A stretch of 21,089 bases of DNA from a virus: positions 1-21,089 of IMG/VR virus record IMGVR_UViG_3300032224_000224. One strand, written 5' to 3'. The notes beneath the pieces are model-generated. The model worked only from the letters and a program-made list of their open reading frames with translations, searched no databases and was not told the origin of the DNA. Position 1 is the stretch's first letter; each line of letters starts with the position of its first letter. Below are positions 13,575-20,757 of the stretch, one piece after another. The position numbers were made by a program, and so were the translations under genes.

Positions 13575-15623
13575 ATGGCAGATACAGTAGACTTTGCTAG
13601 TGAGTTGTTTTCAGCTAAACCACAAGTTGATACGACAGCAACAGAAAAACCTCAAGCAGTTGATTTTGCTTCTGAGTTGTTTGCTCCTGCTATTCCTAAA
13701 CAGGGGGCAAAGGCTCCTAGAAACATACCACCTAAAGCTATATCTGAGCCATCTCGTGCAGCTAATGTATCTACTGCATTTATGGGTGGTATCCCAACTG
13801 AAAAACAAGCTGCAATTAATTACTTTGCTAAAGCTCGTGGCATTTCTCCAGATAGATATGCAGTTATTGGTGGCGATATAGCTTATAAAGCAGACGATGG
13901 TAAGTTTTATAAAGAAGTAGTAGGTATTCCTTCAAGAATGGCTTATAACGCTCCAGATGTAGCTGAAATGGTTCCTGATATTGCTACTGGAGTTTTATCT
14001 GCCCCATTGTTATTAGGTGGGCCATTAGGTGCTAGTGCTGCTGTAGGTTTAACTGGTGGCGTATCTGCATTAAGTAACTATGTCCGTCAAAAAATAGCTG
14101 GTGCTACAGCAGGTCAAGAAGTTAATCCTTACGAAGTTGGTATAGCAGGTGGTCTATCGTTATTGGGTGAGGCTGCTCCATTAGGCGTAAAAGCATTTAA
14201 AGAACGTAGATTGGCTCGTGATATAGCTCAGATTAATCCTGCTGAGACTGCTGCATTACGTCAGCAAGCAAATAAGTACGGTATTCCTTTAACTGGTGCT
14301 GAATTAAGTAATTTGCCATCATTAAAGAGTACACAGAAAGTATTAGGAAACGTTCCAGAATCATCTGCACAGATGGAAAGGTTCTATCGTGAACGTGAAA
14401 AGAAAGTTCAATCTGCTGTTGATGATTACCTAAGTAGTTTGTCGCAAGTTGAGGACGCATCAATAGCTGGTAATCGTGGATTACAGGCACTAGAGGTTCA
14501 AAAAGAAAACTTAATTAAACAGCGTGAAGAAGTTACAAAGCCAATATATGATAAGGCTTTTGAGGCTTCTGTTCCTGTAAATACACAGCCAGTTCTAAGC
14601 AGCATAGATAATATGCTGAAGTCTCAGCCGCCAACAGGTACAGCTACAAAGTATCTTAATAGAGTTAAGTCGCTACTAGAAAAGCCTGGTATTGATGAGG
14701 CAGGTCAACCATTAAAGACTATGGTTCCTGAGGATAGATTACCTTTATTGCATAACGCAAAACTAGAAATAGATGCGATGTTTAAGGAAGATGCTTTTAG
14801 TTCTTTGGATAATACAATTCAATCTAAATTAGCAGGTATTAAAGATAATCTATTAAAAGAGATTGAAAAAGGTAATCCAGATTACATAGCGGCTAACCAG
14901 AAGTTTGCACAATATTCTCAGCCATTGAATGAGTTTAACGAACGTATTACTGGTGTATCGTTATCTCAGATGTCTAAGGACAATCTGAAGAACTTTGCTA
15001 ACAGAATATTCCAGAATCCTAGCCCTAGTACGATTAGATACGCTAAGGATCAGATTACTTCTGGTGGTGGTGAGGAAGCATGGAACGCAGTTACTAGATC
15101 ATACCTAGAAGAACAATGGCAGTTAGCTAAGAAACCAGCTAAAAGTCAGCAAGGTCAGAAATTAGATGTAGGTAATGCTTGGCAGAATGTTCTAATGGGC
15201 GATCAAAAGCAGCAAAAGGCATTGCAGGTAGCGTTAGGTAAGGATAAATTTGATGGACTACGTGATCTATCGCAAGTCCTTGAAGCTGCTGGTAGAGTTA
15301 AAAAGCTAGGCTCTGATACCGCATTTAACCAGTTGATAACGGAAGAATTAATTAAGAATCCTCCTGTTACTAATGTAATAACTGGTGCAGCTAGAGCTAC
15401 TGGTTTTGCAATGTCTCCTCAGAATTGGGGTAAAAAGATTACTGATTGGGCTATAAAAAAAGATGCTGCAAATAACGCAGAAAAACTAACTCAGATTATC
15501 ACTAGTCCTAATGCGGTAGATCAGCTAAAGCAATTAAAACGGATGTCTCCTACTTCGGCTAAGTTTTGGGCTGGATTAGGTCAAGTATTAGGTGATGCCG
15601 GAATTATAGAAACTAGGGATTAA
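13575..15623 (+). CDS. Large internal virion/ejection protein with duplicated VDFASELF motif
   Basis: A 682-residue protein, similar in length to P22 gp16 (about 610). The N terminus holds the peptide VDFASELF twice (residues 5-12 and 29-36). Residues 78-118 form a small domain (AINYFAKARGISPDRYAVIG, then YKADDGKFYKEVVGIPS) that is common in podovirus internal virion proteins. Hydrophobic Gly/Ala/Leu segments follow at about 136-168 and 188-206, consistent with membrane insertion. The remaining 470 residues are charged and helical (e.g. ERFYREREKKVQSAVDDYLS, NAKLEIDAMFKEDAFSSLDN). I see no peptidoglycan hydrolase motif. It is predicted to be packaged in the head and delivered with the DNA. 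An AAGGG Shine-Dalgarno precedes the start, and the gene ends 1 base before the first fibre gene. Confidence 0.7.
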   Translation: MADTVDFASELFSAKPQVDTTATEKPQAVDFASELFAPAIPKQGAKAPRNIPPKAISEPSRAANVSTAFMGGIPTEKQAAINYFAKARGISPDRYAVIGGDIAYKADDGKFYKEVVGIPSRMAYNAPDVAEMVPDIATGVLSAPLLLGGPLGASAAVGLTGGVSALSNYVRQKIAGATAGQEVNPYEVGIAGGLSLLGEAAPLGVKAFKERRLARDIAQINPAETAALRQQANKYGIPLTGAELSNLPSLKSTQKVLGNVPESSAQMERFYREREKKVQSAVDDYLSSLSQVEDASIAGNRGLQALEVQKENLIKQREEVTKPIYDKAFEASVPVNTQPVLSSIDNMLKSQPPTGTATKYLNRVKSLLEKPGIDEAGQPLKTMVPEDRLPLLHNAKLEIDAMFKEDAFSSLDNTIQSKLAGIKDNLLKEIEKGNPDYIAANQKFAQYSQPLNEFNERITGVSLSQMSKDNLKNFANRIFQNPSPSTIRYAKDQITSGGGEEAWNAVTRSYLEEQWQLAKKPAKSQQGQKLDVGNAWQNVLMGDQKQQKALQVALGKDKFDGLRDLSQVLEAAGRVKKLGSDTAFNQLITEELIKNPPVTNVITGAARATGFAMSPQNWGKKITDWAIKKDAANNAEKLTQIITSPNAVDQLKQLKRMSPTSAKFWAGLGQVLGDAGIIETRD

Positions 15624-15624
15624 C

Positions 15625-16203
15625 ATGGCAAAAACAAAGATCAGCGAATACAGCTCAACAGCAGCAAATAATACTGATATTAACGGTATTAACATAGGTG
15701 AAGGTTGCTTACCTAGCAATATCAATAATGCAATACGTGAGTTAATGGCTGAGTTAAAGAATCAGCAGGTAGGTACATCTAGCGATGACTTTACTATTGG
15801 CGGTACTTTAACTGCATCAGGTGCAACGGTCATAGGAAGCACGTCAACGTCATCAGTAACGATTAACGCAGCTAGTGTAAGTGTACCTACTGCTTTCACA
15901 ATAAATAGCACAGGAGCTGTTAAATTACCTGTAGGAACGACTGCTCAAAGACCATCGGCTTCAGTAGGTCAGATCAGATATAATTCTACTTTGTTAATAC
16001 TTGAGACTTATGATGGTGCTAATTGGTCTGCTGTAGCTGGTGCAACTGGCGGTGCAGGAGCAATATTTGAAAATAACCAAGTAATTAACTCTAATTATAC
16101 GATTACAACTGGTAAGAATGGAATGAGTGCTGGCCCAGTAACATTGGCTTCAGGTGTAACGGTAACAGTTCCTAGCGGTAGTCGCTGGGTAGTAGTAGGA
16201 TAA
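15625..16203 (+). CDS. Tail fibre protein, virion-anchoring type N terminus
   Basis: A 192-residue protein. Residues 1-50 (KISEYSSTAANNTDINGINI, then EGCLPSNINNAIRELMAELK) match the N-terminal region of podovirus tail-fibre proteins that joins the fibre to the tail. Residues 100-140 (LPVGTTAQRPSASVGQIRYN, then LETYDGANW) are a GTTAQRP-type fibre domain common in phages. Residues 149-192 repeat the C-terminal module of the 166-residue protein at 6780, ending VTVPSGSRWVVVG. The protein is short for a complete fibre, so the following genes probably supply the distal parts. It lies directly after the ejection genes. Confidence 0.8.
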   Translation: MAKTKISEYSSTAANNTDINGINIGEGCLPSNINNAIRELMAELKNQQVGTSSDDFTIGGTLTASGATVIGSTSTSSVTINAASVSVPTAFTINSTGAVKLPVGTTAQRPSASVGQIRYNSTLLILETYDGANWSAVAGATGGAGAIFENNQVINSNYTITTGKNGMSAGPVTLASGVTVTVPSGSRWVVVG

Positions 16204-16212
16204 GGAGTAATA

Positions 16213-16890
16213 ATGTCTACAATCATTACAGCAGGTAATGCAACAAATAACGGTGCATCAATTAGTAGTGCAGCCGATGGATTAATCGAGATCAAAACAG
16301 GTACTGGAGCAGGAACTACGGCTATAACTATTGATGCTAGTCAGAATGTAACGATGTCGGCTAATTTGTCGGTAACTGGAAATACTACGGTTACAGGCAC
16401 TTTGTCAGCTACTAATGGTATTACAGGCTCACTTAAATCTGCAACAGCTCAGGCTTCTACATCAGGCACTAGCATTGACTTTACTGGTATTCCTTCTGGT
16501 GTAAAGCGTATTACTGTGATGTTTAGTGGTGTTAGTACTAATGGAAGCACTAATTTTTTAATACAAATAGGCTCTGGTTCTGTAACTACTACTGGTTACT
16601 CGTCTGGGTCTGGAGTTGCTAGGGCAACTACAGGGTTGTTTGCATCGTCTACTGCGGGGTTTATTGTTGTTGAATCTGGAGCCGCTTTAAATGCGTATGG
16701 TCAAATGGTTCTTACGCTTGTTAGCGGTAATATTTGGGTTTCTTCTCATGCTATGACTGATGCATCATCATTGTCAATGGTAGGTGGCGGCAACATAACT
16801 CTTGGTGGTGTATTAGATAGAGTACGTATTACTACAGTAAACGGCACAGACACATTTGATGCTGGCTCAATTAATATTATTTACGAATAA
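16213..16890 (+). CDS. Fibre-like protein with beta-structured N-terminal module
   Basis: A 225-residue Thr/Ser/Gly-rich beta protein. Residues 20-66 (ADGLIEIKTGTGAGTTAITI, then ASQNVTMSANLSVTGNTTVT) are a module often found in phage fibre and appendage proteins. Residues 75-225 form a separate globular beta domain with IDFTGIPSGVKRITVMFSGV, an STNFLIQIGSGSVTTTGY stretch, LDRVRITTVNGTDTFDAGSI and a final NIIYE. It has the strongest Shine-Dalgarno of the cluster (AAGGAG), so it may be made in quantity. Probably a tail-fibre or receptor-binding subunit; receptor unknown. Confidence 0.72.
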   Translation: MSTIITAGNATNNGASISSAADGLIEIKTGTGAGTTAITIDASQNVTMSANLSVTGNTTVTGTLSATNGITGSLKSATAQASTSGTSIDFTGIPSGVKRITVMFSGVSTNGSTNFLIQIGSGSVTTTGYSSGSGVARATTGLFASSTAGFIVVESGAALNAYGQMVLTLVSGNIWVSSHAMTDASSLSMVGGGNITLGGVLDRVRITTVNGTDTFDAGSINIIYE

Positions 16891-16900
16891 GAGGTAAAAA

Positions 16901-17770
16901 ATGTCCACAGGGCTAAAAGCAAACTCAGACGGATCAGCCGCAATACAAGTCGGTGGATCGGATGCTATTAAGATTGATACAAATTTAGTTTGTACTGGCG
17001 AATTCACTTCTAACATTCAGCCAATTACTGCGTCTGTTGCTGCTAATGCTTTAACTGTTACTTTAAATCCAACGTCATTAGATTTTCGTAGTGCAACATT
17101 AGGAAGTGGAACGGTTAATACTCGTCAAATATCTACTGCTATTTCTGTTGTAGTTCCTTCATCCGCAACATTAGGTACAGTTTCAGCGCAGCAATCTAGG
17201 ATTATTGTTTTAGCTATTGATAATGCAGGAACTATTGAATTAGCTGTTGTGAACGTTTCTGGTGGTACAAACCTGACAGAAACAGGAGTTATTTCTACGA
17301 CTGCAATTACTTCTGGTGCTACTTCTGCAAGTACAGTTTATTCCACAACTGCTAGAACATCTGTTGCTTATCGTGTTGTTGGTTATGTTGAATCTACACA
17401 GACTACAGCAGGTACATGGGCAACAGCACCATCAACGATTCAAGGTGTTGGTGGTCAGGCTTTAACTGCTATGAGTTCGTTGGGATATGGTCAAACTTGG
17501 CAACAACTTTCAGCTAGTAGAGCGGTGGGTACAACTTATTACAATACAACAGGTAGACCAATTTCTGTAAATATAGTTGCAGTTTCTGCTGCTGGTAATG
17601 TTTTTCCTATTTTAACTGTTAATGGCGTTATTGTTTCATCTGGAACAGGGGCGGGAACAACATCTTATTATTCTGGAACTCAAGCCGTAATTCCTCCAAA
17701 CGCATCTTATGTTTTAAGTGCAAGTAGCTCAAGTTTAAGTTCAATTACTTATTGGTCAGAATTACGTTAA
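16901..17770 (+). CDS. Fibre-like / receptor-binding candidate protein
   Basis: A 289-residue Ser/Thr/Ala-rich beta protein. Its first 32 residues (MSTGLKANSDGSAAIQVGGS, then DAIKIDTNLVCTG) resemble the N-terminal module of the gene just upstream, so the two proteins may use the same type of attachment. The middle has strands such as RIIVLAIDNAGTIELAVVNV and ARTSVAYRVVGYVESTQTTA. The C-terminal part (WQQLSASRAVGTTYYNTTGR, then VIPPNASYVLSASSSSLSS) resembles the distal domain of phage appendage proteins. An AGAGG Shine-Dalgarno precedes it. Host recognition is the likely role, by composition and position only. Confidence 0.7.
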   Translation: MSTGLKANSDGSAAIQVGGSDAIKIDTNLVCTGEFTSNIQPITASVAANALTVTLNPTSLDFRSATLGSGTVNTRQISTAISVVVPSSATLGTVSAQQSRIIVLAIDNAGTIELAVVNVSGGTNLTETGVISTTAITSGATSASTVYSTTARTSVAYRVVGYVESTQTTAGTWATAPSTIQGVGGQALTAMSSLGYGQTWQQLSASRAVGTTYYNTTGRPISVNIVAVSAAGNVFPILTVNGVIVSSGTGAGTTSYYSGTQAVIPPNASYVLSASSSSLSSITYWSELR

Positions 17771-17780
17771 GGAATTAAAA

Positions 17781-18041
17781 ATGCCACATTACAAAGACTT
17801 AAATAACGGACTGCATTTCCTAGATGATGCGTCATTTGCACATTTACTGCCAGAAGGCTCTGTTGAAATTACTGATGCAGAAGCTGATGCTTTACGTTTA
17901 GTCCATACGCCAACTTATGCAGAGAAACGTGCTGCTGAGTATCCATCGTTTGCGGATCAATTTGATTTGCTTTATCACGGTGGACTAGACGCATGGAAAG
18001 ATGCAATCCAAGCAGTTAAAACTAAATATCCTAAAGAATAA
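17781..18041 (+). CDS. Small tail-fibre-assembly-like protein
   Basis: An 86-residue acidic protein. Its C-terminal half, EYPSFADQFDLLYHGGLDAW then KDAIQAVKTKYPK, belongs to a motif seen at the ends of many small phage tail proteins, including assembly or chaperone-like ones. The N-terminal half (YKDLNNGLHFLDDASFAHLL) resembles the short beta-rich start of such proteins. It lies between fibre genes and its stop overlaps the next start (TAATG). A chaperone or fibre-assembly role is plausible but not demonstrated. An AAGGA Shine-Dalgarno precedes the ATG. Confidence 0.65.
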   Translation: MPHYKDLNNGLHFLDDASFAHLLPEGSVEITDAEADALRLVHTPTYAEKRAAEYPSFADQFDLLYHGGLDAWKDAIQAVKTKYPKE

Positions 18042-18400
18042 TGACTTCAGTCGTTGACGGAACAAATATTACTGATTCTTACGGAAACGTAAGAACAATT
18101 CCTCAATCGGGAAGTGATAAAACTACGTCTTACACATTAGTTACGACAGATGTGGGTAGATTGATTGGCGTTGGCAGTGGTGGAAGTGTAACAATTCCAA
18201 ATGCTACGTTTTCAACTGGTGACGCAATATCTATCTTTAACAATACCACTGGCAACATTACGATTACTTGCACTATTTCATCTGCATATATTGGCGGGAT
18301 AAATACTGTTAAATCTACCGTCACATTAGCAACCAGAGGTGTAGCAACAATATTGTTTATAAGCGGTACTGTTTGCGTTATTAATGGGAACGTTTCGTGA
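18041..18400 (+). CDS. Short beta-repeat fibre-like protein
   Basis: A 119-residue protein without charged clusters, rich in Thr, Ser, Ile and Gly. The sequence TTSYTLVTTDVGRLIGVGSG, then VTIPNATFSTGDAISIFNNT and GNITITC, is a module found in phage fibre and appendage proteins, where it forms a small beta barrel. It overlaps the upstream gene by 1 base and the downstream glycine-rich gene by 4 bases (GTGA), so the three are probably translated together. It may be a separately encoded domain of a larger fibre. Confidence 0.65.
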   Translation: MTSVVDGTNITDSYGNVRTIPQSGSDKTTSYTLVTTDVGRLIGVGSGGSVTIPNATFSTGDAISIFNNTTGNITITCTISSAYIGGINTVKSTVTLATRGVATILFISGTVCVINGNVS

Positions 18401-19278
18401 GTGGAATAATGATGCTGTTGTTGGCTGGTGCTGCTAGTCCACCAACATCAATTGATTATTTGGTTGTAGCTGGCGGTGGTGGTGGTGGAACGCAAGGCGG
18501 TGGCGGTGGTGCTGGTGGTGCTAGAGTTAACGCATCAGCTTTTAATGTTTCATCTGGAACGTCTTACACAGTCACAATTGGTGGCGGTGGAGCAGCAAAT
18601 ACAAACGGATCAGATTCTGTATTTTCAACCATTACTTCTACGGGTGGCGGCAAAGGCGGTGGTGCGTTATTAACCGTAAACGGATCGTCAGGTGGATCAG
18701 GCGGTGGTGCAGCGGTATCAGCAACCACAGGCACAGGTGGCACAGGTAATACGCCAAGCACAAGCCCATCACAAGGTAATAATGGTGGTGGAAATGCCGG
18801 TAATAATGCTCGATATGGCGGTGGTGGTGGCGGTGGATCTGCTGGCGTTGGCGCAACCGGCACTTCATCGGCTGGTGGTAATGGCGGTAATGGTACTGGC
18901 TTTGCAATAAATGGCGGTACTTACGCAGCCGGTGGTGGTGCTGGTATTTTTACAGGTGCGCTGCCAGCTGTAGTCACAGCCGGTACAGGCGGTTCTGGAA
19001 TCGGTGGTAATGGCTCAATAGGTAATGCAAACGCAACATCTGCCGGTGCAAATACTGGTTCAGGTGGCGGTGGTTCAGGTACTAACGTTGGCACTGTTGG
19101 TTCTGGTGGCTCAGGTATTGTGGTTATTTCTTATCCTGCTTCTAATGCAAATTTAGCTAGTGTAGGTGCAGGATTAACTTGTAACGGTAGCGCAGGAAAT
19201 ACTGTGCCAGATACCACAACTAGCCCAGGCTATAAACTTTATACATTTACAGCAGGTACAGGTTCAATTTCTTGGTAA
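18397..19278 (+). CDS. Polyglycine-rich adhesin-like tail protein
   Basis: A 293-residue protein of which roughly residues 24-245 are dominated by Gly runs with Ser, Thr, Asn and Ala. The opening YLVVAGGGGGG motif (residues 21-31) and the closing GGSGIVVISYP motif mark a known type of phage tail protein. Glycine-rich segments form polyglycine-II helix bundles in some phage adhesins, such as the tip protein of Salmonella phage S16; by analogy this could be the receptor-contacting tip. The C-terminal 50 residues (NGSAGNTVPDTTTSPGYKLY, then TFTAGTGSISW) are a short beta domain. The start is taken as the GTG overlapping the previous stop, 6 bases after GGGAA; ATGs at 18409 and 18412 are alternatives that drop only 4 or 5 residues. 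Confidence 0.75.
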   Translation: MSGIMMLLLAGAASPPTSIDYLVVAGGGGGGTQGGGGGAGGARVNASAFNVSSGTSYTVTIGGGGAANTNGSDSVFSTITSTGGGKGGGALLTVNGSSGGSGGGAAVSATTGTGGTGNTPSTSPSQGNNGGGNAGNNARYGGGGGGGSAGVGATGTSSAGGNGGNGTGFAINGGTYAAGGGAGIFTGALPAVVTAGTGGSGIGGNGSIGNANATSAGANTGSGGGGSGTNVGTVGSGGSGIVVISYPASNANLASVGAGLTCNGSAGNTVPDTTTSPGYKLYTFTAGTGSISW

Positions 19279-19282
19279 TTAA

Positions 19283-19576
19283 ATGGCACATTACGCATTT
19301 TTAGATTCTAATAATATTGTTACTCAAGTAATTGTCGGAAATGATGGCGATGAATGGGAACAGTTTTATTCGCAGGAAGTCGGTCAAGTTTGCAAACGCA
19401 CAAGTTACAATACTTATGGTGGCAAACATAAAACTGGCGGTGAGCCATTTAGAAAAAATTATGCAGGTATTGGTTATACATACGATGCAGAACGTGACGC
19501 TTTCATTCCTCCTAAACCAGAGGGAGATTATGCGTTAGACGAAAAAACTTGTTTATGGGTAGAGAATAATGTCTGA
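19283..19576 (+). CDS. Conserved aquatic-phage tail protein of unknown function
   Basis: A 97-residue protein of a family frequent in aquatic phages next to fibre genes. It has an N-terminal YAFLDSNNIVTQVIVGNDGD, a central CKRTSYNTYGGKHKTGG, then RKNYAGIGYTYDAERDAFIP and the closing ALDEKTCLWVENN. The KNYAGIGYTYD...FIPPKP core is the diagnostic part. No activity is known to me; a virion or fibre-associated role is likely from context. No good Shine-Dalgarno precedes the ATG. Its end overlaps the next gene by 8 bases. Confidence 0.75.
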   Translation: MAHYAFLDSNNIVTQVIVGNDGDEWEQFYSQEVGQVCKRTSYNTYGGKHKTGGEPFRKNYAGIGYTYDAERDAFIPPKPEGDYALDEKTCLWVENNV

Positions 19577-19754
19577 CATCAAACTATCTGACGATCAAAT
19601 AGAAGCTATTGCAGAACGTGCTGCTGAGGTGGCATTTAAGAAGATTTATGAGGAAGTCGGTAAGTCTGTTGTTAAGAAGATATTCTGGATAGTTGGTGCT
19701 GGTGCTTTATTCCTATTAATGTGGTTAGGCTCTAACGGACAATTACCAAAATGA
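19569..19754 (+). CDS. Small single-pass membrane protein (lysis-region)
   Basis: A 61-residue protein. Residues 6-33 form an amphipathic charged helix (SDDQIEAIAERAAEVAFKKI). Residues 39-54 (FWIVGAGALFLLMWLG) form one membrane segment, with a short polar tail GSNGQLPK. There is no cleavable signal peptide. It overlaps the previous gene by 8 bases and the next by 4 bases (ATGA), in a run of three membrane-protein genes leading into the endolysin. It could be an accessory holin, an antiholin or another lysis regulator; I do not recognise a specific family. Confidence 0.72.
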   Translation: MSDIKLSDDQIEAIAERAAEVAFKKIYEEVGKSVVKKIFWIVGAGALFLLMWLGSNGQLPK

Positions 19755-20272
19755 TCGAAGTTGCAGTTGCCTTTGCTGCTGCGGAGGCTGCTGTAGCTGG
19801 AGTCAAGAGAGCCATCGCATTAGGAAAAGATATACAAGAGTGTTATCACGACATCTCTACGTTTTTTGAGAAACAAGCAGAAATTAAGTCTGTTGCAGTT
19901 GTTGATACGGTAGCTAAGAAGAATCCTAATATTTCGTTATCGCAAGCAACCAAACAAGCACTAGACGCTACATTCGCATCACGTAAGCTGTACAGACTAG
20001 AAGTCGAGCTACGTGAAATGCTTATCTACAATAACTCAGAAGAAACTGGTCTATACGAGGAGATGTGCGCTCGTAGGGACGCTATTGTCGCTGCTGCTAA
20101 AGAAGAAGCTGAAGAAGAAGCTAGGATCGCTAGGGTTAGGTTACGTGAGATCGCTAGACGTAAGGCTGAGAGGATTCAGTTAATTCAGAACATTATTGCT
20201 GCTGTAGTAGGTACTGCGTGTGCTACGGCTATTTTGTATTTTATTTGGAGTATGTTTCACTGGAGAGATTAA
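19751..20272 (+). CDS. Coiled-coil protein with C-terminal membrane anchor (unknown, lysis-region)
   Basis: A 173-residue protein. An Ala-rich N-terminal helix (residues 1-25) is followed by a soluble helical domain. A highly charged coiled coil runs over about 105-143 (KEEAEEEARIARVRLREIAR), and a C-terminal membrane segment over about 144-166 (LIQNIIAAVVGTACATAILY) ends in FHWRD. The tail-anchored layout with a long cytoplasmic coil is unlike a standard holin, and it is not a typical spanin, whose anchor is N-terminal. It starts by ATGA overlap with the small membrane gene and ends by TAATG overlap with the holin gene. A role in lysis or in interaction with the host membrane is inferred from context only. 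Confidence 0.72.
   Translation: MIEVAVAFAAAEAAVAGVKRAIALGKDIQECYHDISTFFEKQAEIKSVAVVDTVAKKNPNISLSQATKQALDATFASRKLYRLEVELREMLIYNNSEETGLYEEMCARRDAIVAAAKEEAEEEARIARVRLREIARRKAERIQLIQNIIAAVVGTACATAILYFIWSMFHWRD
20262..20265 (+). promoter_or_regulatory. Shine-Dalgarno GGAG deciding the holin start
   Basis: GGAG lies 6 bases before the ATG at 20272, which also overlaps the previous stop (TAATG). This supports MITLFSTIIS as the true holin N terminus over an upstream in-frame start at 20218, which would add 18 residues out of context. Confidence 0.65.
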
Positions 20273-20757
20273 TGATTACTTTATTTTCTACGATAATTTC
20301 GTTTTTAACTGGCGGTTTACCTAAGTTACTTGATTTCTTTCAAGATAAGTCTGACAAGAAGCATGAGCTACAGTTAGCGCAGATGCAGTTAGATCAGCAG
20401 TTCAGATCACAAGCAGCAGGATTTCAGGCTCAAGAACGTGTTGAGGCTATCCATACAGAGCAGTTACAGATTGAAGCTAACGTACAAGAACGTCAGGCTT
20501 TGTATGCTCACGATATAGCTATCGGACAAGGTGCGTCTCAGTGGGTTATTAACATGAGAGCTATCGTTCGTCCTGCTATTACTTTCGGTTTGTTTGGTCT
20601 GCTTGTCTTTGTGGACATCTTTGGCTTCTATTACGCTATTAAAACTGGTGTAGCGTTTGACGCAGCAATGAATATCTTGTGGGATGACGAGACTCAGATT
20701 ATTTGGTCATCTGTCGTTGCATTTTGGTTCGGCACACAGGCGTTTAGCAAAAAATGA
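20272..20757 (+). CDS. Holin of the 3-TM (gene-transfer-agent holin) type
   Basis: A 161-residue protein. It has a hydrophobic N-terminal helix (residues 1-23, TLFSTIISFLTGGLPKLLDF), then a charged Gln/Glu-rich coil over 25-90. The family block follows: NMRAIVRPAITFGLFGLLVF over 94-113, continuing through a second hydrophobic stretch to about 123, and a final segment IIWSSVVAFWFGTQAF over 143-158. The RP pair at 100-101 and the FWFG at 151-154 are marks of holins of the 3TM family named from gene-transfer agents. Holins collect in the inner membrane and open holes that let the endolysin reach the cell wall. Its stop overlaps the lysozyme start by 4 bases (ATGA), giving a holin-endolysin pair. 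Confidence 0.82.
   Translation: MITLFSTIISFLTGGLPKLLDFFQDKSDKKHELQLAQMQLDQQFRSQAAGFQAQERVEAIHTEQLQIEANVQERQALYAHDIAIGQGASQWVINMRAIVRPAITFGLFGLLVFVDIFGFYYAIKTGVAFDAAMNILWDDETQIIWSSVVAFWFGTQAFSKK

Noticed and set aside
13594-13881. Plus-strand Leu-rich 95-codon frame inside the large ejection gene
   Set aside because: Composition is an out-of-frame artefact and the main frame is a clear 682-residue gene. No other support.
13575-15623. Peptidoglycan-degrading (lytic transglycosylase) domain in the large ejection protein, as in T7 gp16
   Set aside because: No catalytic ES-type motif or GH signature is visible. The N-terminal part is motif-linker and hydrophobic sequence instead.
18564-18863. 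Minus-strand proline-rich ORF of 99 codons, with another minus-strand frame beside it
   Set aside because: It is the mirror of GGN glycine codons in the polyglycine gene, which read as Pro on the other strand. There is no ribosome site or independent support.
15625-19278. Diversity-generating retroelement target in the fibre genes
   Set aside because: No reverse transcriptase, no template repeat and no C-type-lectin variable region end were seen in the window. The repeated GSRWVV module lacks adenine-directed variation.
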